Source of the DNA: CALKWS01 sp035302405
GTDB taxonomy: Bacteria > Actinomycetota > Actinomycetes > Actinomycetales > Beutenbergiaceae
Reading direction: 5' to 3'
Assembly: GCA_035302405.1 (NCBI GenBank)
Contig: DATGSR010000251.1
Span: forward strand, 1 to 6,593
Length of the DNA: 6,593 nucleotides
Below are positions 1-5,216 of this stretch, one piece after another; the first letter of the stretch is position 1; every line of letters starts with the position of its first letter. The notes beneath the pieces were generated by a model. The model had not been told where the DNA came from and searched no databases. It saw nothing but the letters and a program-made list of their open reading frames with translations. The position numbers and the translations under genes were made by a program.

Positions 1-71
1 GGTGAGGTGCTGTCACGATGGCATTCGAAAGAGCACTTGCCGTGCTCGGCTGTTCGACGACAGGAGCCATC

Positions 72-341
72 ATGGGCATCATCGCTTTCCTCATCCTGGG
101 ATTGATCGTGGGCGCGATCGCCCGAGCGATCATGAAGGACCGCATCGCCGGTGGATGGCTGGCGAGTCTGGTGATCGGCGTGCTCGGCGCCCTCGTGGGT
201 GGCTGGATCGGGACTGCCACCGGCGTGGGTGACGTCGATGAATTCTTCTCGATCTCCACCTGGCTCTTGGCCATCCTCGGAGCCGTCATCGTGTTGACGA
301 TCTGGGGCCTGATCACCGGACGGTCTCGCGCCGGACGGTGA
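72..341 (+). CDS. GlsB/YeaQ/YmgE-family small membrane protein (transglycosylase-associated protein family)
   Basis: An 89-residue, very hydrophobic protein with three predicted membrane helices (about residues 1-22, 28-50 and 58-82). The glycine-rich first helix runs straight into the Ala-Arg-Ala segment, and the second helix carries the Gly-xxx-Gly pattern (GALVGGWIG), both typical of the GlsB/YeaQ/YmgE family (80-90 residues). Members sit in the cytoplasmic membrane and are linked to general or envelope stress; their biochemical activity is not established. I chose the ATG at 72 because AGGAG at 62-66 precedes it by 5 nt and it gives the family's usual length. An in-frame ATG at 18 would add 18 residues that do not look like the family. 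The short C-terminal tail is basic (GRSRAGR). The gene converges on the DUF2267 gene. Family assignment is firm; function is only inferred. Confidence 0.87.
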   Translation: MGIIAFLILGLIVGAIARAIMKDRIAGGWLASLVIGVLGALVGGWIGTATGVGDVDEFFSISTWLLAILGAVIVLTIWGLITGRSRAGR

Positions 342-346
342 GACAT

Positions 347-375
347 CGCCGTCGCTGAGACGCCGCCGTCGCTGA
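347..375. repeat. Short direct repeat just after the GlsB-type gene
   Basis: The 12-mer CGCCGTCGCTGA occurs at 347-358 and again at 364-375, 17 bp apart, directly downstream of the stop codon at 339-341. It is a local duplication in the 3' region with no recognised role. Confidence 0.5.
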
Positions 376-379
376 TTCA

Positions 380-399
380 CCGCCGGGCCGCCCCGGCGG
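380..399. terminator. GC-rich hairpin, likely bidirectional terminator
   Basis: CCGCCGGG at 380-387 and CCCGGCGG at 392-399 form a perfect 8-bp stem with a 4-nt loop, about 40 bp after the GlsB-type stop codon and between two convergent genes. There is no T-tract on either side, which is common for actinobacterial terminators. Terminator function is inferred from structure and position. Confidence 0.6.
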
Positions 400-431
400 C
401 CAGTTCCCGTCGACCCACCCATCTGGCCATC

Positions 432-533
432 GAGCGTTACCTGGTCACCGGGCGGCACCGATACGAACCTCGGCAGCCACAGGCTTCACCCAGTCACGAA
501 ATGCAAACACCTGGGAGCGTTACCTGACCACCG
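432..533. repeat. Pair of 19-bp direct repeats in the convergent intergenic region
   Basis: GAGCGTTACCTGGTCACCG at 432-450 and GAGCGTTACCTGACCACCG at 515-533 match at 17 of 19 positions, including 12 consecutive bases, and are 83 bp apart. They lie between two convergent genes, where promoters or operators are not expected. They could be remnants of a small duplication or of a dispersed repeat family; I do not recognise them. Confidence 0.6.
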
Positions 534-549
534 AGCCCTGGGCATCCTC

Positions 550-930
550 CTATTCGAACAGGGGCCCGTACCCGGCCGGCAGTTGCGATCGCACGTGCCT
601 GATCTGGCCCTCGGAGACCGCCGAGCGCAAGGTTCGCAGCACTCCTTGGATGTAGCGGCGGGCTTGGTCAGGTTCGACTCCGCCACCGAGGTTCTTACTG
701 ACCCGGCGGATGAACTCATCCACGTCGTCGGTGGTTTGCTGCGCCTCGGTGTGTACGGTGACCGATTCTTTGAGTTCCTCGGGCAATTGAGACGCTAGGT
801 CCTCTGCCTCGTGCGGTTGCAGGCGTTTGCCGAGGTCGGTCAGGACTGTACGGCTGACGGCATCCGCCTGTATTCGATCCGAGGGGCCGCCGTGATCACC
901 GATCTGACTGATGAACTCGTCGTACTTCAT
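550..930 (-). CDS. DUF2267 domain protein
   Basis: A 126-residue soluble, helical, acidic protein with the two-part organisation of DUF2267. The first half (about residues 1-58) starts with MKYDEFISQI, then has the RxVLTDLGKRLQPHEAEDLASQLPEEL block. The second half (about 68-125) repeats the pattern with FIRRVSKNLGGG and ends RSQLPAGYGPLFE. Both halves close with the conserved Q-L-P motif. I chose the ATG at 930 because AAGGAG (plus-strand 937-942) precedes it by 6 nt and the family starts here; a longer frame to 990 adds 20 residues with no similarity. The domain is often found in stress-related gene neighbourhoods of actinobacteria and cyanobacteria. Its molecular function is unknown. No signal peptide or membrane segment is visible. 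Confidence 0.88.
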   Translation of the reverse strand: MKYDEFISQIGDHGGPSDRIQADAVSRTVLTDLGKRLQPHEAEDLASQLPEELKESVTVHTEAQQTTDDVDEFIRRVSKNLGGGVEPDQARRYIQGVLRTLRSAVSEGQIRHVRSQLPAGYGPLFE

Positions 931-1224
931 GTGGCACTCCTTCGATCGTCTCGGGAGTTCGCATGCGTTCCCCATCGTAGGAAAAGCCACCGCGGACGTG
1001 CGATCTGAGCGTCGTCAGCGAAGCCCTGAGGTATGCAGGATTCGGCGCGGTTCGGTACGGAAGAAAGGTCAGGGGGCGAACCACGTGTCCCCGGCCTACG
1101 CTGGGGCCCCGAGGACTGGAAGCACGGCAGACGGCGCCGTATCCAGGTGATCGAAGAGTTCCGTCAGCGGCCCGCCGCGCGCCAACGCCGATACGACAGC
1201 AGCCGCTTGATCCCGGGGTTTCAG
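931..1224. other. Intergenic region between the DUF2267 gene and tRNA-Lys
   Basis: About 290 bp without a supportable gene. It should hold the DUF2267 promoter and the tRNA-Lys 3' trailer, both on the minus strand. An 8-bp palindrome CGCATGCG lies at 960-967, about 30 bp upstream of the DUF2267 start codon. The open frames across it have no ribosome binding site or recognisable domain, and some run into the tRNA. I see no convincing -35/-10 pair. Confidence 0.5.
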
Positions 1225-1296
1225 TACGCCCCCCGGGATTCGAACCCGGAACCCAGTGATTAAGAGTCACTTGCTCTACCGTTGAGCTAGAGGCGC
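1225..1296 (-). tRNA. tRNA-Lys (anticodon CUU)
   Basis: A complete 72-nt cloverleaf on the minus strand. The acceptor arm GCGCCTC pairs with GGGGCGT (one G-U at the first pair), with discriminator A. The D stem is GCTC/GAGC. The anticodon stem AGTGA/TCACT closes the loop CTCTTAA, giving anticodon CTT (reads AAG, lysine). The variable loop is 5 nt, and the T arm is CCGGG-TTCGAAT-CCCGG. The 3' CCA is not encoded, as is common in actinobacteria. Confidence 0.95.
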
Positions 1297-1313
1297 ATGT
1301 CTAGCGGATCAAG

Positions 1314-1319
1314 ATGCTA
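1314..1319 (-). promoter_or_regulatory. Possible -10 box of tRNA-Lys
   Basis: TAGCAT on the minus strand fits the TANNNT actinobacterial -10 pattern and lies 17 nt upstream of the mature tRNA-Lys 5' end. No clear -35 element accompanies it, so the call is weak. Confidence 0.22.
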
Positions 1320-1439
1320 GCAGCCACGGCGCTTCCGGGGCGAGCCAGGGCGGGCAACGGTGAGCAGGCCCACACCGCCCGGCGCGACGGGGAAAGTCCG
1401 TAAGGTGTCCGGAGGAATCCCCGACGAAATGGAGCACCG

Positions 1440-1916
1440 ATGAGCCGTTTGTCCCCCGGTGATAAAGCACCCGACTTCACCCTGCCCACCGCCGATGGCG
1501 GGTCCTGGAACCTCGCCGAGCATCGGGCCGGCGCCGAGCGCGGCGTGATCGTCTACTTCTATCCGGCCGCCAGCACCCCGGGGTGCACCACCCAGGCGTG
1601 CGACTTCCGCGATAACCTCGCCGCTTTGCAGGCCCAGGGATACACCGTCGTCGGCGTCTCTCCGGACCCGGTGGACAAACTCGTGAAATTCGCCGAGGCC
1701 GAGTCGCTCACCTTTCCGTTGCTCTCCGACCCGGAGCACGAGGTGCTGGAGGCTTACGGCGCCTGGGGCGAGAAGAAGAACTACGGACGGACCTACACCG
1801 GCGTGATTCGTTCCACCGTCGTGGTGCAGCCGGACGGCGAGGTGTCCCTGGCCCAGTACAACGTCAAGGCCACCGGTCACGTGGCCCGGTTGCGCCGAGA
1901 ACTCGGCGTGGACTGA
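1440..1916 (+). CDS. bcp: Bcp/PrxQ-type thioredoxin-dependent thiol peroxidase
   Basis: A complete 158-residue atypical 2-Cys peroxiredoxin of the AhpC/TSA superfamily, BCP/PrxQ subfamily. It reduces hydrogen peroxide and organic hydroperoxides in the cytoplasm and is recycled by thioredoxin. The active site P42-xxx-T46-xx-C49 holds the peroxidatic cysteine; C54, five residues later (CTTQAC), is the expected resolving cysteine in helix 2. Arg124 in VIRSTVVV matches the conserved active-site arginine. The C-terminus (YNVKATGHVARLRREL) closely resembles M. tuberculosis Bcp as I recall it. The ATG at 1440 has GGAG at 1431-1434, 5 nt upstream. The gene stands alone between two tRNA genes, so it is probably monocistronic. 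The frame is intact with no missing key residues. Confidence 0.95.
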   Translation: MSRLSPGDKAPDFTLPTADGGSWNLAEHRAGAERGVIVYFYPAASTPGCTTQACDFRDNLAALQAQGYTVVGVSPDPVDKLVKFAEAESLTFPLLSDPEHEVLEAYGAWGEKKNYGRTYTGVIRSTVVVQPDGEVSLAQYNVKATGHVARLRRELGVD

Positions 1917-1970
1917 GCACTCCCTGGCCGCCGACGTCGCAGGGCACCGAACGCAAGCTCGCGGACGTCG

Positions 1971-1976
1971 TAGGCT
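1971..1976 (+). promoter_or_regulatory. Possible -10 box of tRNA-Leu
   Basis: TAGGCT at 1971-1976 lies 8 nt before the tRNA-Leu 5' end and fits the TANNNT pattern of actinobacterial primary-sigma promoters. I cannot find a good -35 hexamer 16-18 bp upstream. Two GACGTCG words (1933-1939 and 1964-1970) lie in this leader and could be coincidental. Confidence 0.35.
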
Positions 1977-1984
1977 AGGGGTGA

Positions 1985-2066
1985 GCGCGAGTGGCGTAAT
2001 TGGCAGCCGCGCAGGATTTAGGTTCCTGTGCCTTCGGGCGTGTGGGTTCGAGTCCCACCTCGCGCA
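1985..2066 (+). tRNA. tRNA-Leu (anticodon UAG)
   Basis: A complete 82-nt class II tRNA. The acceptor GCGCGAG pairs perfectly with CTCGCGC, with discriminator A at 2066. The anticodon stem CAGGA/TCCTG closes the loop TTTAGGT, giving anticodon TAG (leucine). The long variable arm TGCC-TTCG-GGCG, typical of tRNA-Leu, is followed by the T arm GTGGG-TTCGAGT-CCCAC. CCA is not encoded. The gene starts 68 bp after the bcp stop codon on the same strand. Confidence 0.95.
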
Positions 2067-2096
2067 CTGCTAGACACCTCTGACCTCTTCTGATCG

Positions 2097-2373
2097 CTAT
2101 AAACCGCATGCTTTCGCGGTTTCCCGGCTCTTGGTTTGTCGCCGGCCGAGGTCGAGCACCTCTACTGGACCGCACATTACGAACAGACCATTGAGGGTGA
2201 GCCCGACGCTGGCCGGGTCCGACCAAGACCACCACCAGCAGATCGGTCGTGCCGAGGCCGCCCGATTCTCGTTGCCCCACGATGCGCAGCAGGATGAGCA
2301 GCCTCAGGAAGATCACGATGCCGCGCACCCCGTGTTCGACCAGGGGCACACCGGGGGCGAAAATGCTGGTCAT
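2097..2373 (-). pseudogene. Truncated, frameshifted DUF421 (YetF-like) membrane protein remnant
   Basis: From the ATG at 2373, about 51 residues look like the start of a DUF421 protein. VPLVEHGVRGIVIF leads into a leucine-rich membrane helix, then LLRIVGQRESGGLG, then TTDLLVVVLV, which matches the family's (K/Q)R-x-(A/S)-G-x-(L/V)-G-T-T-D-L-L-V-V-V-L core. After about position 2221 this frame turns polar and arginine-rich, and it runs antisense through tRNA-Leu. The neighbouring frame resumes with SDPASVGLTLNGLF, faintly like the family's next segment (ADAA-N-L-G), and reaches a TAG at 2097-2099. The second membrane helix and the C-terminal DUF421 domain (full proteins are about 150-230 residues) are absent. 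The ribosome binding site is poor. The gene lies 137 bp downstream of the YkvI-type gene on the same strand. The remnant call is fairly sure; the exact breakpoint is not. Confidence 0.62.
2101..2122. terminator. Hairpin after tRNA-Leu, possible terminator
   Basis: AAACCGC at 2101-2107 and GCGGTTT at 2116-2122 form a perfect 7-bp stem with an 8-nt loop, 35 bp after tRNA-Leu. It also overlaps the end of the decayed DUF421 frame on the other strand, so it may serve both directions. No T-run follows on either strand. Confidence 0.5.
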
Positions 2374-2510
2374 GTCCGTCGCCGGTCCTCTTGAATCGGT
2401 CGTGGTCCCGATGATGGAGGCCTGTGGGCGCTCGCGGCGACCCGAGGCGGGCCGGACCGGCGCCCCCAACTGCGCGGACGGCACTGATCGCCCCGCCGGT
2501 CTTGTGATCG

Positions 2511-3713
2511 TTACTGCGCCGGGTCGGTGCGCCGCTCCGTGGGGTCGGTCGCGGTGCTGAACGCCTGGCCCTTGCGCGTAATGATGAGGTATCCCCCGCG
2601 CAAGAGGAGTGGGATGCCGAACACCGCGATCATCGCGTACGCCATTGCGGTGTACCCCACGGCGATCAGGTCGATGATGCCTACTTGGGCCAGGATCAGC
2701 GCCAACAACAACGTGCCGACGGCGATCAAGCCGCTGGTGCGGCGTTTCATCGGCTCCTTGTGCACATCTACTAGGTTCTGGTCCATCCGGGCCACCAGTG
2801 CGTAGATCATCCCGGTGGCGGTTTCGATCAACGTCCAACCCACCACGATCCCGAAGAGCACGATGACCCAAAGTGCCTCGGGTCCGAGCATCACCAGCCA
2901 GGGCACCGAGGCGTCGAAGACCTCGGTCTGGGGGTAGAAACCCATCAGTGCGAAGTAGGTGAGAAACCACGGGATGGTCATCAACAGGCCGGCGATGATG
3001 CCTGATACCAGGGTGTGCCGCAGCCGGGTCTGGCGGCGCGCGGTGAACAGGGCCGCCGGGTAGACCGCCAGGTTGTATCCGACGTACAAGACGCCCGACC
3101 ACAGCACCGCGGCCCAGCCGATGTCGGGGTAAAGCGATTGATCGGCGGTTTGAAAGGTCTCCAAGATCTGGTCCCAGTTGCGCCGGATCACCAGGATGGC
3201 GAACAGGATGTAGCCGGCGTACAACGCAGTGGTGCCCACGCTCTTGAACCGTTCGATCAGGCCTTCGCCGAAGTAGATCAGCACGCCGACCACCACCACC
3301 ATGAACACCACGCCGACCCAGTAATTGAATCCCATGGTCTGCTGCACGATCTCACCTGTAGCGGCGGCCATAATCGCGATGATGAGGATCGCAAGCAGGA
3401 TGTAGACGATGTCGAACAACCAGTACAGCGGCCCGATGAGAGTTCGCAGCAAGCGCCGGTAGTCGAACACCTGAAAACGCCGCGCGATCTCGAACATCAA
3501 GAACGCCATCAGACCGAAACCGATGATGATGGCCACTCCAGCCACCCAGCCCAGCGCACCGAATCGGGCGCCGAACTCGACGATTTCCCGGCCGGTGGCA
3601 TACCCGCCGCCGATGAGGACTGACTGCAGGATCACCCCCGGGAGGATGAACCGTCCGTACGGGCCGCTGAACACTCTGTTGAGGGTGGATTCACGTTCCG
3701 TCGCCTGCGACAT
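2511..3713 (-). CDS. YkvI-type multi-pass membrane protein (COG3949, APC/LeuT-fold-like)
   Basis: A 400-residue integral membrane protein with about ten predicted helices (roughly residues 22-38, 53-77, 98-118, 131-149, 160-177, 200-221, 232-256, 270-300, 327-350 and 353-373). The conserved N-terminal signature GGGYATGREIVEF (35-47), with its glycine-rich break in the first helix followed by G-R-E, is characteristic of the YkvI family. That family is distantly related to amino-acid/cation symporters; its substrate is unknown. Length is normal, and the polar C-terminal tail (about 380-400) is cytoplasmic by prediction. The ATG at 3713 has an excellent Shine-Dalgarno GAGGAGG (plus-strand 3721-3727) at 7 nt. 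The gene lies 199 bp downstream of the P450 gene on the same strand, so it may have its own promoter. Transport of a P450 substrate or product is possible but unsupported. Confidence 0.82.
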   Translation of the reverse strand: MSQATERESTLNRVFSGPYGRFILPGVILQSVLIGGGYATGREIVEFGARFGALGWVAGVAIIIGFGLMAFLMFEIARRFQVFDYRRLLRTLIGPLYWLFDIVYILLAILIIAIMAAATGEIVQQTMGFNYWVGVVFMVVVVGVLIYFGEGLIERFKSVGTTALYAGYILFAILVIRRNWDQILETFQTADQSLYPDIGWAAVLWSGVLYVGYNLAVYPAALFTARRQTRLRHTLVSGIIAGLLMTIPWFLTYFALMGFYPQTEVFDASVPWLVMLGPEALWVIVLFGIVVGWTLIETATGMIYALVARMDQNLVDVHKEPMKRRTSGLIAVGTLLLALILAQVGIIDLIAVGYTAMAYAMIAVFGIPLLLRGGYLIITRKGQAFSTATDPTERRTDPAQ

Positions 3714-3778
3714 CGCCCTACCTCCTCGTAGTGATGGCCACAGAGTAGCGCCGTTCCATGCTGAGCACGAGGGGCTAC

Positions 3779-3799
3779 GGAACGCAGCGAGTTGCGTCC
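3779..3799. other. Small hairpin in the P450 to YkvI-type intergenic region
   Basis: ACGCA at 3782-3786 and TGCGT at 3793-3797 form a 5-bp stem with a 6-nt loop. It is extended outward by GG/CC across one unpaired A. It sits about 70-85 bp upstream of the YkvI-type start codon and could be part of a terminator or leader. Evidence is weak. Confidence 0.25.
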
Positions 3800-3835
3800 T
3801 TCGGGTGGGGCGCGTGGGTACGAGCCGCCCCGCCT

Positions 3836-3894
3836 TGCCCTACTGCGGACCTGGGCACTGGGGGCCTGCCCTACTGGAGGCTTGGGCGCTGCGG
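3836..3894. repeat. Two-copy imperfect 31-bp tandem repeat
   Basis: The decamer TGCCCTACTG occurs at 3836-3845 and 3867-3876. The 18 bases after each copy also align (CGGACCTGGGCACTGGGG against GAGGCTTGGGCGCTGCGG, 11 of 18), giving a 31-bp period. The repeat ends just before the P450 stop codon. Next to it, GGGCGC (3884-3889) and GCGCCC (3900-3905) can pair as a stem over a 10-nt loop and could help to end P450 transcription. Confidence 0.5.
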
Positions 3895-3912
3895 CCTGGG
3901 CGCCCGCCCTGC

Positions 3913-5058
3913 TCAACTGAGGACTACCGGCACGCGTGCCCAGCCGCCCACCGGCGGGGTCTCCCGGACGGCCGGCTCGTGCTGATCGAGTTCTATCCAA
4001 CTCGTACGGGTCAGCAACTCCTCGGTCAGCACCCGCAATTCCATCAGGGTGAGCCCGCGGGCCGGGCAAACGTGCGGTCCCGTGCCGAACACCAGGTTCG
4101 CCGGTGCGTTGGCGACCGGATCATAGGAATCGGGATCGGGAAACACGCGAGGGTCTCGATTCGCTGCGGTCCAATTCAACAACACCTCTGAGCCCGGCGC
4201 CACAACAGTGCCGCCCACCTCCACCTCCTGGGTGGTGCGGCGACGGTTGGACACGAACGGATCGTCGATGCGCAAGATCTCGTTGACGGCGTCCTCAAGT
4301 ACCGCCGAGGAGGCGGTGCGAACCTGATCGCGCAGTTGACGTTGGATGTGCGGATTGGCTGCCAGGTAGTGCACGACCACGCCCGCGGAGGTGGCCATCG
4401 AGCCCAGGTCGCCGGCGGTGAAGTTTCGCAGGATGGAGACCACCTCGGCGTCGGTGAGCCGGCGTCCATCGACCTCCTCACGCATGAGTTCGGCGGTCAC
4501 ATCGGTTGCCGGGCCATCGCGACGAGGTCCGAGCAGCGAGTGGATCAGTAAATCGAACTCCTCGGCAACCGCAGCCATCTGCTGCCGGTCCCCGGAACGG
4601 GTGGCGGCGTGGTTGCGCGCCATCCACTCCACCAAGTCGGACTGCACCTCGGCGGGCCACCCCAACCAGGTGGACATCGTGCGCACCGCATACGGGGTGC
4701 CGATGTCGGTGATGGTTCTGACCATCTGCCCGCGCGGTAACCGCTCAAGGATCGTTGCGGCGGACTCTCGGCACTGCAGTTCTTCGTGGGCCACCCGTTC
4801 GGCGCTGAAGTACTTGTCCACGATCGCCCGGTAGGCAGTGTGCTCCTCGCCGTCGAGCCCGTTGGGGATCACGCGGCGGCGGCTCACCTTGCTGGAGAAG
4901 ACCTCGGGGTCCTTCGCGGCCGCGATCACGTCGGCATGGCGCAACAGCATCAACCTGCCGTTGCCGCGGGCGACCGGGCACTGTTCTCGCAGTTCATCGA
5001 AGGCCGAGCGTTGATCGGCCCAGGTCCGTTCGCTGTCAATCTCCGCCGGCTCTCCCAC
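3913..5058 (-). CDS. Cytochrome P450 with atypical oxygen-activation helix
   Basis: A soluble bacterial class P450 of 381 residues (usual size about 400), expected to insert oxygen into an organic substrate with electrons from a separate ferredoxin system. The landmarks are in order. HTAYR (73-77) is the C-helix H-xxx-R that contacts heme. The I-helix NFTAGDLGSMATS is at about 212-224. E260-ILR-263 is the K-helix ExxR. The heme loop F324-GTG-P-H329-V-C331 has Cys331 as the axial thiolate. Two features depart from consensus: the I-helix has D-L-G-S where most P450s have x-(E/D)-T-T, and Cys331 is followed by Pro-Ala-Arg, without the usual glycine two residues after the cysteine. I chose the GTG at 5058 because AAAGGAGG (plus-strand 5063-5070) lies 4 nt before it; a GTG at 5097 has no ribosome binding site. 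Substrate and CYP family are not recognisable. No ferredoxin or reductase is in the window. Confidence 0.92.
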   Translation of the reverse strand: MGEPAEIDSERTWADQRSAFDELREQCPVARGNGRLMLLRHADVIAAAKDPEVFSSKVSRRRVIPNGLDGEEHTAYRAIVDKYFSAERVAHEELQCRESAATILERLPRGQMVRTITDIGTPYAVRTMSTWLGWPAEVQSDLVEWMARNHAATRSGDRQQMAAVAEEFDLLIHSLLGPRRDGPATDVTAELMREEVDGRRLTDAEVVSILRNFTAGDLGSMATSAGVVVHYLAANPHIQRQLRDQVRTASSAVLEDAVNEILRIDDPFVSNRRRTTQEVEVGGTVVAPGSEVLLNWTAANRDPRVFPDPDSYDPVANAPANLVFGTGPHVCPARGLTLMELRVLTEELLTRTSWIELDQHEPAVRETPPVGGWARVPVVLS

Positions 5059-5168
5059 CGTGCCTCCTTTGATCGAGCGCCGCGCCCAGTCAAACACGAC
5101 GACGTCGCGGGCTCATCCGCGCACCAGCCGCCCGTCACCTCCAAGCGCACGCAACGCACCAATGCACG

Positions 5169-5195
5169 GTCAAGCCCCGGGTAGTGGTGTAGCGC
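5169..5195 (+). repeat. Terminal inverted repeat, transposase 3' end side
   Basis: Includes the perfect 14-mer TAGTGGTGTAGCGC (5182-5195) shared with the opposite end. The outer 13 bases match at 8 positions. It begins 21 bp beyond the transposase stop codon at 5217-5219. Confidence 0.75.
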
Positions 5196-5216
5196 TGCGT
5201 TCTCCTTCTTGATGGT

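Noticed and set aside
18..71. Upstream ATG that would extend the GlsB-type protein by 18 residues.
   Set aside because: A GAGG at 4-7 lies 10 nt away, but the ATG at 72 has a better-spaced AGGAG and the extension exceeds the normal family length.
1033..1263. A 76-codon plus-strand open frame ending in RDSNPEPSD.
   Set aside because: The ending is the well-known spurious peptide from translating across a tRNA, here tRNA-Lys antisense. There is no ribosome binding site or domain.
896..1270. A 124-codon minus-strand open frame beginning MTLNHWVPGSNPGG.
   Set aside because: It starts inside tRNA-Lys and reads its sense strand (another tRNA artefact), then overlaps the start of the DUF2267 gene in a different frame.
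1389..1422. GGGGA/TCCCC inverted repeat in the bcp leader, considered as a riboswitch or attenuator.
   Set aside because: Only five outer base pairs around a long, poorly paired interior. No known riboswitch motif is visible.
1975..3102. A 375-codon minus-strand open frame overlapping the YkvI-type gene and tRNA-Leu.
   Set aside because: It is the out-of-frame shadow of the YkvI-type gene joined to the DUF421 remnant. Its C-terminal VGLEPTRPKA stretch is the classic artefact of translating a tRNA gene antisense.
3523..4191. A 222-codon plus-strand open frame across the P450 to YkvI-type intergenic region.
   Set aside because: Both halves are antisense to strong genes. The central intergenic part has arginine/proline-rich low-complexity composition and no start signal.
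5059..5168. Possible ferredoxin remnant upstream of the P450.
   Set aside because: No cysteine-cluster motif or other ferredoxin signature appears in any frame of this 110-bp stretch.
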